A stretch of 64,000 bases of DNA from Eutypella sp. D-1 (taxonomy: Eukaryota; Ascomycota; Sordariomycetes; Xylariales; Diatrypaceae). The translations under genes were made by a program, and so were the position numbers. The DNA is taken from NCBI GenBank assembly GCA_023313575.1, contig JAJTTP010000003.1, forward strand, positions 744,001 to 808,000, read 5' to 3'. The notes under the pieces were generated by a model that did not search any database, was not told where the DNA came from, and worked only from the letters and a program-made list of their open reading frames with translations. This document shows, in pieces, positions 1 to 10,783 of this stretch (within the stretch, counting starts at the first letter, position 1; each line of letters begins with the position of its first letter).

Positions 1-759
1 AGCATCCACGTGCTATTTAGCTTGGGGGAGTTCGAACCTATATAACTAACACCTCGACCTCCTCCCCCCATAACAGAATACTCGGTGATCCTTCTCGGGC
101 TCGACAATGCGGGCAAGACGACGTTCCACGAGCAGACGAAGTCGCTGTTCCTGCCCGAGCACCCGGACCCGAAGCTCCGGACCGTGCCGACCGTCGGACA
201 GAACGTGTCCACCATCGACCTGCCGGACATGTACCTCAAGATCTGGGACGTCGGCGGCCAGCTGAGCCTGCGCCGCCTGTGGCAGAGCTACTACGCCAGC
301 TGTCACGCCATCGTCTTCATCATCGACAGCACCGACATCGGCGACGGGAGGCTAGACGACTACTCTTCCCCCCATGCCAACGCGAGCGCGAACGACGACG
401 TCAACAACAACGATAGCACCAACGACGGCGGCGGTGGCGGTGGCAGTGGCGACGACAACAACGGCCGCCTCGACGAGTGCCGGCTCGTGCTGGAGGACGT
501 GCTGCAGAACTCCGAGACGGAAGGCGTGCCGCTCCTGATCCTGGCCAACAAGCAGGACCGCGAGGACTGCGTCGAGGTCGTCCGCATCAAGGAGGGGCTC
601 GTCAAGAAGGTCTTCGAGGGCGAGAAGGCCTCCGGCATCCGCGACTCCCGCGTCCTCCCCGTCAGCGCCCTCACCGGCACCGGCGTCCGCGAGGCCGTCG
701 ACTGGCTCCGCTCCAGAGTCCGCTGGAACAAGGAGTCCCGACCCCCCGTCATGAGGTAG
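1..759 (+). CDS. arl3: ARF-like GTPase, ARFRP1/Arl3 type (5' partial)
   Basis: Small GTPase of the ARFRP1/Arl3 family, which acts at the trans-Golgi to recruit Arl1 and golgin tethers. The visible last exon runs 77-759. It follows an intron tail with a CTAAC branch site near 47-51 and a CAG acceptor at 74-76, so the start lies upstream of the window. The exon opens with YSVILLGLDNAGKTT, which contains the P-loop. It continues with WDVGGQ (switch II), NKQD (base recognition) and SALTG (G5), all in the correct order. The GTP-binding residues look intact. A hydrophilic Asn/Asp/Gly/Ser insert of roughly 35-40 residues (about nt 345-470) sits after the IDST motif and is not typical of the family. 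The N-terminal amphipathic helix is not visible. The 3' end converges on RRP45. Confidence 0.9.
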
Positions 760-1147
760 TTAATGGGGCCCGCCAGACGGCGGACGGCGGGATATATCTG
801 AGGTTGCGCGCGTGCGAAGCGAGGGAAAGCAAGGGGAGAAGGGAGATCCTATTTTTGTTTTACATTTCCTTGTGCTTGGAACGGAGCGGCTGGCTTTTTT
901 TTTTCTTCTACGGATCGGTTTACGGGCATTTTGTCGGCATGTATCAGCGCGGGGCGTAAAGGACGGCTTTATATATATATATATCTTGGGCACGCAAGGG
1001 CAAAGAAAGGGTAGACAAATGCGATTTTTTGAGGGGCTTTTGCTCTCATTTTTGAGGGTGTTGAATTTGGTTTCGTTCTAATTTTGGATTGAAGAATTTT
1101 TTTCAATTTTTTTCATTACTATTTTATTTTTGTTTGTTCTTTCTTTT
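760..1147. other. Convergent 3' intergenic spacer ARL3/RRP45
   Basis: This holds the 3' untranslated and termination regions of two convergent genes. It is T-rich, with T runs around 895-905 and 1095-1160 and a (TA)n stretch at about 969-984. Short open frames here are low-complexity and are not convincing as genes. Confidence 0.6.
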
Positions 1148-2197
1148 TCATTTTTTCCCTTCATCCAGCGCGACGGCCGGTTCCGTCTCCCGGGTATCCC
1201 TATCATTTTCGGCGGACAGCTCCGCGATGAGGCCCCCCTCGTCCCTCCGCCGGGCGTCCTCGGCCAGCCGCTGGTCCAGCAACGTCGAGAACTCCTTGAC
1301 CTTGATGAGCGCGGCGTTGGCGCACTGGATCAGCAGGAGAGCCTCGGTGGGCGCGCCGCCCAGCTTCGCGACCTGGCAGATCTCCCCGTGCCGGTTCATG
1401 CTGATGGTGCAGCTGGCGGTCCGCAGCTGCTCCTCGAGCAGCGTGGCGTCCAGCAGCACGACGTCGTCGTTGTTGTCCCCGTCCGCCCCGTCCCCGCCGC
1501 CCTTGCTACTGCTGCTGTAGAAGCTGAAGGTCACGCACAGCGGCGAGTGCAGCCAGCTGAGGGGCACGGGCTCGCGCTCGGCGGGGGTGAAGACGGTCAG
1601 GGTCTCGCCCTCGATGGCGGTGTCAGGTTTTCGGAAGTGGCGCAGGGCGGCGACGACGGCGAGGCAGGAGGCGTCGACGAGGTTGCCGTCGTGGGACAGC
1701 ACGTGCAGGTCGACGCGCACGGACCAGCACTTTTGCCCTGCGATCAGACACAGCGACTCGGTGTCGAGGGCGCTCGACCGGCGCACCGTCTTCTCCAGTA
1801 GCCGCGACAGCAGCACCTCGGTCTCGGTCGGCCGGTTCACCTCGAAGGCCGGCGACGCCATCGGGCTTAGCTCCGTCGTGATGGTGAAGACGCCGTCGAA
1901 GGGCCGGTCGGGGTACGGGACGGTGACTTCGGCGGACACCTTGGCGAGTATTCTAGCGGGTGGGAGGGGAGGTTAAGTTGAGGGGGGTGTATTATATATA
2001 TTTATATCAGGGTAGTTCCAAGTTTAGACCTACCTCGTCTTCCCTAACGTGACGTCGGCGACGCCATACTGGTCGCCGAACTTGAGCTCGAGCTTTCGGT
2101 ATTGGTCGAGGTTGCGGCCGTCGATGCGCAGTCCTTCCTGTAGCGCGCGGACCACGAACTCCCTCTCGTTGAGGGAGGGTTCGGCCTCCCTAGGCAT
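1148..2197 (-). CDS. rrp45: Exosome complex subunit RRP45 (RNase PH fold)
   Basis: RRP45/EXOSC9 homologue, a structural subunit of the RNase PH ring of the RNA exosome in nucleus and cytoplasm. The model is complement(1148..1952, 2034..2197), 322 residues, close to the usual size of about 300. Exon 1 begins MPREAEPSLNEREF and holds the family hallmark GLRIDGRNLDQYRKL. The 81-nt intron has a GTAGGT donor and CTAG acceptor, and splicing restores TLGKTRILAKVSAEV across the junction. The first PH-like half continues through residues of the type HVLSDDGNLVDAS (here HVLSHDGNLVDAS). The second half carries the PLSWLHSPLCVTF segment and a short Asp/Gly/Ser-rich insert. The end is a Glu/Lys tail and TGA. 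Eukaryotic RRP45 has no catalytic activity of its own. It shares a divergent promoter with CWC15. Confidence 0.93.
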
Positions 2198-2985
2198 GGT
2201 CGGGTGTAGCTAGCTAGCCAGCCGTATCAATGGATCATGGATCTGCTTCGATGGTGTATAGGGATGCTTTCCGGGGGGGGGGAGTTGTTGGGGAAATAGT
2301 CGAAGAGGTTGAACCAAGAAACCCACGTGGTCTGGTGGTCTTGTGGTTTGGTGATTCCGCGGTTTGACCCTTCACTTTTGGTGGTGGTAGATCAAGGTTG
2401 ATCCCGTAGTTCGAGTTCGAGTTCGAGGTTTTGTTTGTTTGGGTACGTAGGATCTATAGATAAGACGGATAGAGTCACTCGATATAGGTACCTACTAGGT
2501 AGTATAATATGGTGGGGCAGTTGTGTTATAAAGACCTTCTCTTCGTTACAGCTACGGCTTGGTTGGTTACTTCATAAAGCTTTCCATGGTCTCTTTTTTT
2601 TGTTTTTTTTTGGTAAAGCTTTATCGCATTTCGGTATTTCTGCCAGGCGGTCAATGCAGGGCCGGCGCCGCCCCCCCCCCCCCCCCCACCCCTAGGAAGA
2701 ATATCGGGATCCCTGTCTAAACCTTGGAGGTACCTAACCCACACTAGCGCGAGCCTACTAATTAATGTATCTGGGTACTTAAGCCCCAGACATATCCATA
2801 TGGATACGCTAGGAACTTCTACTGGATCAACTAAACAATTACAACTTTCCATCTTCAACCACAACGCCGACACACCTCAATACTTCACCACCTCACCACT
2901 TACCACCTCACCTCAACCCCATCTGTCAATCTTTCTACCACGACACACTTCATTATCTCCAGGCAGAGCGAAACTATAAATCAAG
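2198..2985. promoter_or_regulatory. Divergent promoter region RRP45/CWC15
   Basis: About 790 bp separate the two start codons, both for RNA-processing factors transcribed outward. It contains a 17-nt C homopolymer (2671-2687), G and T runs, and a CA-rich stretch (about 2870-2960) likely to be the CWC15 5' untranslated region. No specific factor site could be identified. Confidence 0.45.
2671..2687. repeat. Poly-C tract (17 nt)
   Basis: An uninterrupted run of 17 C in the RRP45/CWC15 promoter region. Tracts of this length are prone to length variation and to sequencing error. Confidence 0.9.
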
Positions 2986-3930
2986 ATGACTACAGCCCAC
3001 AGGCCCACGTTTGATCCGGTAAGCCGCCCTTACGCCGTAGCCGCAGCGCGTAGGTCTGCACAAACGAATCACTTAGGTAGCTAACCCATCAAACTAGGCT
3101 CGTGGAAAGGAGGCCCTGCGCGGTCCAGCATACCACCAACGACTTCTCCCCGCCCACACCCAACTCAAGTTCCGCCAGCCTGGCCAAGGAGGCGCTGCCG
3201 ACGACGGCCCGCGCGATCTGCGAGCCGAGCTCCTCGCCGCCGAGGCCGCCCACTTCGCCAAGAAGAACGGCGGCGTGCCCCCTCCCGCCCTGACCAACGA
3301 GTCCGAGTCCGACGCGGCTGCCGCTCACGGCACAAAGAGGCCCCTTGAGTTGACGTCGAACGCGGACGGCGGTGGCGGCGGTAGTGGTGGTGACGAGGAC
3401 CCAGACGCAAAGCGGCGGCGCATATTGGAGGAGACGAGGGATATAGACGCGGACTCGGACCCGGGGTCGGACGGGGATGATGACGACGACGGCAGCGATG
3501 GCGACTCGAGCAGCGACGACGACAGCGACGACGACGAGGACGCGGAGCTGCAGCGCGAGCTGGAGAAGATTCGGAGGGAGCGCGCCGAGAAGCGCGCCCG
3601 CGAGGAGGCCGAGAAGGCCGCCCGCGAACAGGAGGACAAGGAGCGCGACATCGCCTACGGGAACCCCCTGTTGAACCCCAAACAGCAGCAGCAGGACTTC
3701 AACATGAAGCGCAGGTGGGACGACGATGTTGTGTTCAAGAATCAGGCTAGGGGCACCGAGAACAAGGGGAAGAGCAAGGAGTTCATCAACGTGAGTCGCT
3801 GCCCCCCCACCAACACCCCCCCCCCCCAACCTTTTAAAACTGCATACGGTACTAACACGTGCGCGCGCACACACAGGATCTCCTACGCTCTGATTTCCAC
3901 AAGCGGTTCATGAGCAAGTACGTCAGATAG
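2986..3930 (+). CDS. cwc15: Spliceosome component Cwc15/Cwf15
   Basis: Homologue of Cwc15 (AD002/Cwf15), a component of the Prp19-associated (NTC) part of the spliceosome in the nucleus. The model is join(2986..3018, 3098..3790, 3877..3930), 259 residues. The N-terminus MTTAHRPTFDPARGK is the strongly conserved family signature and is split by intron 1 after codon 11. The C-terminus also fits the family: RWDDDVVFKNQARG, then FIN/DLLRSDFHKRFMSKYVR across intron 2. Between them lie a variable segment, an acidic Asp/Ser tract (about nt 3465-3545), and a charged helix rich in Glu, Arg and Lys ending near nt 3645. Intron 2 has a GTGAGT donor, an ACTAAC branch at 3851-3856 and a CACAG acceptor. Both termini match the family, so the call is firm. 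Confidence 0.95.
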
Positions 3931-5221
3931 GAGGGCCATCCGATATAGTCCATGACATATATGCAAGCCTAGCTAGCTCCTAGGTCCCTATGTACGATGA
4001 TAGATAGGAAACCAACTGATAACGATACCCTCTTGATGAAACACCATGCCTACCTTATAAATTGGACGGGAAGAATCGTCATCCTCCCCTTGTCTATCCG
4101 GGGTTTTAGTTTTATTTTATTACCAGCCCATATTTCTCTTCTTCTCTCGCATCAAGCGTTCGTTCGATTTTTTTTTACCTTCCCCACGGTTCTAGCGCTA
4201 CCACATCGCCGTCATAGGCGTCCTCGATTAACCGCGTACCTATCGAATGGTACAGGTGCGGACGACTTATCCAACCCTGGTACCAGTTCGCTCTCTTCTA
4301 CCGGGGGCCGAGGGCGAGGGCGAGGGCGGGGCGTCTGGGTGGGTTTATTAAGTGTCGAGCGGGCTTTCTGGAGTTTGCAAACAATAGAAGAAGGGAAAAG
4401 GGGGCGGGATAGTAGCCGAACAGAGACCGTCTGGGATAGAGACGGCTATAGCAGTCAGAACGGGCAACAGGGAAAAAAAGGCAGAAGAATGACAGAAGAG
4501 GAGGGAAAGGAAGGAAAATAGGAAAGCATGGGAACGAACCCGCAGGTTTAAGTCGGCAAAGTTGTGCCCGCTCCCCCAGCTACGGGCATTATTGTGCAGT
4601 AGGTGGGTAGGCAGACAATTGGGTTCGGCCTTTTGGGGCGGGTTAGACCTCTGTCATGGTGATGAGAAGGGCCCGCCAGCTGGCATCGGTGGCGACGTCC
4701 CATCGTCGAGCCTGTTCGACATCGGACTGGGGAAGAAAATTCTACGAATGGTCATGGCGTTGGAGGATGGAAGGTTACGTGCGTAGATAGACAGCAGCCG
4801 AAACCCTCTGACTTAAAAGGTCACTATGGTATGCTACGTGAGAAATCACGAGTTCTTTCATATTCACAGTTATTATTCGGACCCCGGACTTCGATTCAAC
4901 TTCAATTTGGCTACTTACTTCCCTGCTGCCCCCTGGTCAAGCATACATACATACAGTCACGTCTTCTAATGCAACTTCCCCTCCCGTCTACCGTATCTTA
5001 AAGACCCCGCTTCATGGCTTGCTCTATAAATCTACAGGCTTTGCCATTTTTTCTTGTATTCTAGTTCTCTAGGTACGGAGTTCTGTAGATATGGGTAATC
5101 AAAATATCTGCTTTACTTCCAAGAGGTTGTCTCTTCATTTTGCTGATAGACGTACGATTGATTGTTTTTGCGGAGCGGGCCAGACATGTTGCCCACGCCT
5201 TTCTTCGGCATCGAAAATGCT
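3931..5221. other. Intergenic region CWC15/EBP (convergent)
   Basis: About 1.3 kb between convergent gene ends. A 174-codon open frame at 3997-4521 starts inside probable 3' untranslated sequence and encodes low-complexity Arg/Gly and Glu/Lys stretches, partly from a GAGGGC-like tandem at about 4308-4330. I do not regard it as a gene. No RNA gene or repeat element was recognised. Confidence 0.5.
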
Positions 5222-6566
5222 TCACCTGGTCTTCCTGGACTCGCCCTCGACGACGCCATCCCTCTTGGTCCGGAACCCCTCAAGTGTGCCGTCGACTCTG
5301 TCGAGGGCCCTCAGCGTCCTCCTTACCGCCGTGAAGCTATTGGCCAGGATGACTAAAGAAGTAAAGGTGAATTACGTTAGCTGGGTGTCCGTTCTCTTCA
5401 ATCTCAGCGATTGAACCGCCCATCCCGGTTTCTTGTATCTCGCATAGCGGAAGTCTCGCAGTATAGTACGTGAAGGGTGGAGGAGGCCTGGCGAAAGGGG
5501 GATGGATAACAACAAAAGAAGAAGAAGAAAACTAGACTTACAGGCGGGCACAACAACCCACGGCAGGTTAAACCCGACGTAGTAGACCCAGAAGTAGAGC
5601 GGCTCGGGCCGGCTATGCGAGCGCCCGCGGAACCAGAGCTCGCACGTGCTCGTCGCGTAGTACAGCGCCACGCCGTACAGGTGCCCCGTGCTGGCCACCA
5701 CGCGCAGCGGGTGCCGCAGCGCGCTGTCGGGCCGCGCCGTCGTCGCGGCGCAGAGGAAACAGAGGGGTCCCCAGACGAGCTTTTCCCCCCCGGGGATGCG
5801 GTCAGTGTGTGGGTGGTTTCTGGGTGACGTTTGTTGTGGTGGGGGTTGGGAGAGGGGGGGAGGAGGTGCACATTGCTTGACACTTACCACGGTGATACTC
5901 TCGACGCTCAGCATGAAGAAGTCCGAGGTTAGGTACCGGGAGTCGGAGAGCGCGTACTCCTTCCACAGCTGCGCGAAGAGCGACTGCGAGGACGCGATCG
6001 TCTCGTGGTTGAGCACGAAGTATCCTGTGGTAGGTTTTATCGGGTTAGAATACTACTACAAGTTTTGACCAGCACAAGACCGCGTCCGGGTGCAACTGGC
6101 CCCCCTTCCTTTTCCGCCTATCCTAGATAGGCACACGCGTCTGTCGGCCCTTCCGGCTCAACTCACCTTCAAAGAAGCAGTGCAGACAACCGCCTAGACA
6201 GAATTTCACATTAGCCACTGTGTCCCCGCTTCCCCTCTATACACACACCACACTATCCCGGGAGGCAACCCCCCGGACAAGTACCCAGATCGAGGACCAC
6301 GTACACATGACGAACCAGCAGAAGACAGCGAGCCGGGAGCCGCCGAGCCTGGGGTCAAGGAAGCGGCGCGCCGCCACGGACGCCAATAGCAGCGCGGACC
6401 CGAGCATCGCGGCCAGCGCGGCGATCAGCACCGGCACGGACGCCTCGTTCGGCGCGTATCCCGGTATCGCCACGCCCTCTGGGTAGTACGGGTGCAGGGG
6501 CCCCCGCGGGGGCTCCGGCTCCGGCTCCAGCGTCGCCTCCTCCGGCTGGCTCCAGAGGTTGCCCAT
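5222..6566 (-). CDS. ebp: EBP-type sterol delta8-delta7 isomerase (EXPERA domain)
   Basis: Emopamil-binding-protein family. Such proteins are ER membrane enzymes that move the sterol double bond from C8 to C7. The model is complement(5222..5352, 5542..5779, 5888..6024, 6167..6193, 6305..6566), 264 residues, and every junction keeps phase. It starts at the first in-frame ATG (MGNLWSQ). The N-terminal GPLHPYYP is family-typical. A hydrophobic helix follows at about residues 45-66, then CWFVMCGCLHCFFEGYF (residues 83-99), which carries the conserved His92 and Glu96. WKEYALSDSRY, VESITV (Glu138) and LVWGPL (143-148) come next, then HPLRV and PLYFWVYYVGFNLPW. The C-terminal exon begins with FILANSF and ends in a basic tail. 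Exon 2 is a 27-nt microexon that supplies the catalytic His/Glu motif. Many fungi use the unrelated ERG2 for this step, so the exact substrate is inferred. Confidence 0.88.
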
Positions 6567-7261
6567 CGTCCCCTTCCCCCGCTCCGCGTCTCTCACGTCG
6601 CGTCGCGTTGCGTTGCGCGTCGACGGTGCACGGACTACGATGGCAGACACTTATTACGTGCGTTGCCGAAGATGCGCTGGCTAGATCGCTAGATAAATGG
6701 GAGGTCACCGGTGTTAATGGAGGTTGTGTTAAAGCCGGCTGGTTGAGCATATGTATCCGATACGATGAGTGTGTGTGAGAGTGCGAGTGTAAGGTCGGTG
6801 AGTTTCCCTACAGTCAATGTATAATATACGAAGTAAGCACTATGAGTAGGTACCTGAGGTACTAAGTTTCAGGGGCTATTGGTAACCCTATTTTTGGTAA
6901 AGGGCTTGGCGCTATAGCCGTTCCGGCTCCGAAACTCAAACTGCATGAGCAGTTGTAGTAGCGATAGGGCATCGACATACCAAAACCACCACCGAATCAT
7001 TCCAGAATTCCGCTTATTATAAACCCATCATATTCTCTCAAATTTTCTTCGTATACATGAAGTGTAAATTCGATCCTTAACATCACCAGTTCTTTGGAAG
7101 GGTTGAACTAATCTATAAGGCAGCAGCCAATCACATCACGCCTTTTCGATCCAGAATTGCCGATTCGGGCTAGACTACTTAAAGCACCCAGCAACCGGGT
7201 TATCCCCCGTACCGCACCAGACAAGCAATCCCAGGCCCTCGATAGGGTAGAAAAAACCCTG
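6567..7261. promoter_or_regulatory. Divergent promoter region EBP/PEBP
   Basis: About 700 bp between the ATGs of two outward-reading genes. The middle is AT-richer (about 6815-7080) and contains short palindromic GGTACC-like words. In-frame sequence extends upstream of both chosen starts but offers only non-ATG codons, so the first ATG was used in each case. No defined element was recognised. Confidence 0.4.
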
Positions 7262-8234
7262 ATGGCGACGGCGCTGCTCGAGGTGACACTCTCCTGGCTC
7301 CTAGCCAACGCCAAGGGGCGCGACGCGCGGAGCTTCTACACGCGGGCGGCGTTTGCGGAGCACGGTGGGCGGCAGACGATCGCGGTTACGTCGCCCGAGT
7401 GCGGGCCCAGCGGCGCCCAGCTCGACGCCGTCAAGCACCTGGCCGGTGGTGCCGGCAATTTCCCCGCGCTCGAGTGGTCGGCGCCGCCGGAGCTTGCCAC
7501 CGCCGTCCGCGAATGGCTGCTCGTGTGCGAGGATGTGGATGTGCCATTGCCAGCCCCGGTCACGCACGGGTGAGTCTCATCCCGATTCATCCTATTCATG
7601 CAATTCCCCCTCACACCTATCCTCTTTTTCTACCCCTTAGGTCTCAACCTGTATCATGAACGGCTACGTGAAATTTTCTATTCCTTCCAGGGTTCCTAAT
7701 CCAGGCTTGTGCAGGATATACATAGGGATCCCAGCCTCGAAGACGAGCATTAACGCCGCCGACTTCGAGATCACGGACGCTGGCGCGGCTAGTCTCCAGG
7801 GTGGTTTCCACTACGGAAAGACCTTGCGCGGCGTCCCGTACGTCCCGCCGCGACCATTGATGAACCACGGTCCGCACAGATGTAGGTTTATACGCAGCGA
7901 TCCCTGGGGACGTGTCTGATCAGGAGCTTGACTTTACGACTAGTGAGATGTAATGCCCTTGCGGTTCTGACGTGGAAAACGCAGATTTCTTTCAAGTCGT
8001 GGCCCTCAGTGAGCCGCTCGATCCTAAACTTTTGCGTTCTAAGCCGACAAAGGAACAAATCGCCGATGCGATTGTGGGCAAGGTGCTGGGCTGGGGTGTA
8101 AGTACCGCCAAAAAGAGCACTTCGGGAATGACCTATGTGCCCGTCCCTCTGATAGGCAGCAAATTCCGATACATGACTAACACACAGTCTCTTTATAGAT
8201 GTGGGTCGGCGTGGCCGAGAGGAAATGGGAATGA
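7262..8234 (+). CDS. Phosphatidylethanolamine-binding-like protein (PEBP, YbhB-like)
   Basis: Fungal member of the PEBP superfamily. These proteins bind anionic or phospholipid-like ligands or act as protease/kinase inhibitors, and the ligand here is unknown. The model is join(7262..7569, 7715..7881, 7985..8097, 8199..8234), 207 residues, with all phases consistent. It starts at the first ATG (MATALLEV). Motifs in order are TSPECGPSG (43-51), FPALEWS (67-73), the ligand-pocket segment CEDVDVPLPAPVTHG (89-103), GGF, VPPRPLMNHGPHRYFFQVVALSEPL (the GPHR signature, 155-158) and a C-terminal LGWGMWVGVAERKWE spread over the last splice. The typical pocket residues appear present, although DVDVP replaces the common DPDAP. 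It has no signal peptide, so it is probably cytosolic. It converges with the next gene across 173 bp. Confidence 0.88.
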
Positions 8235-8407
8235 ACCAACATTCCATCTAAGCTATTTAAGGTCGGCGCAGACAAGAGGAGTCGCGAGCAACCCTTTGTT
8301 TTATGGTAGTTGTGTTTCCGTAGCTAAATGGCACTAGATCGCTTTTTCATATAAGCTTCGAGGAGCTCTAGGGTGGTATTTTCAGCTCAGTTTATAGGGC
8401 CCCACGT

Positions 8408-10783
8408 TCAATAGGCTCCATTAGACTCGATAACTGGTCCGAGGTTCCAGTCGAAGTCATTCATAAAGCTCCAATCGATGAACTGCATCGGATCAGTGTT
8501 TGCCATGGCAGCCGAGCCGTCCGTCCCATCGGGTGGCGGGACCTGGCCCTTCGCGTTGATAAGATTCTCCTGGTCGTGCTTCCACCGCCATAAGCAGTCC
8601 AGCGTTGGGCCCGCGCTGAGGCGCTGCGTGAAAGACGAGACGGGTTCCTCGTTCCACTCTTGCCCATGCGCCAGTTCGAGCCACGGCTCGAGAATGTTCA
8701 CCAAGCGTGAGGCCAAGTCACCTTCCATGATGATCGACTTCCTGATCATGAAGATTATGTCGTCCGTAAAACGCCCAACTTCTCCCCAACTAACAAGGTT
8801 CTTGTATGATGATCGTATTACCTTGCATATAGTGCACGCTGCACATATAAGAGCTCTGAAATAGAAATGTGGCGCATGGAGAAGGAAATCAGTCTTGCTG
8901 TCGAGCTTTACCATGTCCTTTACAACAGTCTGAGCTGTGTTGTACGCCCTGAGGACGTCATTCTTCAATGTCTCTTGGTCATAGCCGGGAATCGGCAGCA
9001 TATAAAATTGCTGTATCTCCAATTGAACTAAGAGCACATTAAGTCTCTCAAGGTCGTCTACTGAAATTAGCCTCGTGAGACAATTAGACAACGAGGCGGT
9101 CTGCTTACCCGCACGACCAGGAACGATGAGACGATGAATACTGGCCCATTCGTCTTCAAGTAACCGAACCAAGTGCGCCGAGACGCCTTGTGAGTCCTCG
9201 AGACACGCAGCCATGGTCTTGTTTAGGCGATTGCTGAAGTTCTGGCATTTAAGAAGAACCCGAATCCCGGAGGGCACTGGGAAAGGTGTTTTACCGTTCA
9301 CGAAGTTTTGCGTAGCATTGTTAAATAGGCAACTAAGAGGGGGCAATCCTAAGCCAGAAGCCATCCTGGGAGCATGTCAATTTCCACCTGGTGCCATTCC
9401 AGCGAATGGACGGGAGGGGGAATGTACCTTTGTGACACAATGTTGTAGCCAGCCCAGGTGAAAGTAGCCTCTTCGTCGGTGAACTCATTTGGGAATTGCC
9501 CTACAGTGTGTTCCTTGTGTCTACCTTGCCCCAAATGAATCCCTAAGAGGAGGCAAGCATTCATTGCTATACCGGGGAAAAGAGTGCTTCTATCTGTGAC
9601 AAATCGAACATCAGGGGAGCGCCACGTACACAATAGAACCAGGGCGTTGACGTGATGTAAAGTGAGAGGAAAGGTCGATATGGCTGTTGATGTCTCCTTT
9701 TTCATTGCATCTAGTAGAAAGGATAAGGCCGTATCCTCCCTCGCATAGCGCCGGGCGGCGACAAAAATGATCACCCAGAACAAGAAAGGGCATAGGTCGT
9801 AGCACTTATTTGGATCCCTGTGCCGCACTATGGGCATATACGGATGGAAATATTGGAAGTACCTATGATTCCTTAGTTATGCGCCATGCGCCTCTAAAAG
9901 GTTACCACGTTTAACTCACTTTTGAAAATAGTGGTCAATATCTTCACCCGAAAATGATTGCGAGTTCAATGCTCTTGGGAGGCTAGGGTCGATATTTGAA
10001 CCCTGTTCTAGAATAGTCTGGCATGACGGTGGGTTGACAATCGCTTCAGTGTTGATTGACCGTCCAGTCGTGATGGGCCCGCCCAGTGTTGCACCCAATG
10101 CTTCTGAAGCCGTAAAGGGGGCGACGGTGCTCTGTTGCTGCGAAAACCCAGAGACTGTCGAGGGCGGCACGGATCTATCGCCAACACTCTGTTTGATGGA
10201 CTGTATCTCCCTGGCCAGTTCATCCAGCTTACTACAGCCGATGTCAGCGATATTACTATGGTAGGCCTGGTAGGCCGTTATTGGGTAGGTGGCACAAAGC
10301 TCACCTCCTACGACTAATCCGCTTGTGCGTTTTATCCTTGACGCATGCCAACTGAAGTTTACCGCACCGTTGACATGGTAGGCTGGGATCAAGGCTCGGG
10401 TTGCACCGTACCTAGTAGGTTGTCAATAGATAAATTACATGCTATTTGGATCGCACGGTTGCCACGCTTGCGAGCCCACCAATAGGTCCGCGGTATTTAA
10501 TCGAAAGAAACTACTCTGTGTTCCACGCGAGATCGTTTGGGGATAAAGGCCAGAGGGGCAGGGAATCAGGGGTTTCCCCGGAGTAACGTGCTAATCATGG
10601 GTTCCCCACTTGGAAAGTCATGATACACATGTACGAACGGACGTCCATTAAAGGGAGTGTAACGGAGAATAGCAAACACAATGCGGATTGTCTACCTACC
10701 TTAGCATCACGGCAGGCCGTACAAGCGGAATTCCGCTTCATACGAGTCGAGGCTGGCGGTAGATCTTGGGAAATTGGGGGCAT
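8408..10783 (-). CDS. Zn2Cys6 fungal transcription factor
   Basis: Binuclear zinc cluster regulator. The model is complement(8408..9365, 9428..9862, 9920..10231, 10305..10411, 10700..10783), 631 residues. The start is the first in-frame ATG (MPPISQ). The cluster is C21-x2-C24-x6-C31-x9-C41-x2-C44-x6-C51. It is interrupted by a 288-nt intron after Lys28, and splicing restores CRDAKVRCNPS. A Lys/Arg-rich linker (HKRISRRS) follows and then a probable dimerisation helix, SKLDELAREIQSIKQ. The middle-homology-like region includes FHPYMPIVRHRDP, PFLFWVIIFVAARRYARE and GIHLGQG. The layout resembles War1/LEU3-like regulators, but the target pathway cannot be read from sequence. It is head-to-head with the caspase-like fusion gene. 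Confidence 0.88.

Noticed and set aside
1130..1801. 223-codon plus-strand frame opposite RRP45
   Set aside because: It is antisense to well-supported RRP45 exon 2. Its Gly/Val/Leu/Asp pattern mirrors GC-rich codon use on the other strand.
3089..3874. 261-codon minus-strand frame opposite CWC15
   Set aside because: Its Leu/Val-rich composition is the complement of the acidic CWC15 exon. CWC15 has conserved termini and splice sites.
3997..4521. 174-codon open frame after CWC15
   Set aside because: It begins in likely 3' untranslated sequence, and its end is low-complexity Arg/Gly and Glu/Lys from GAGGGC-like repeats. It shows no domain motif.
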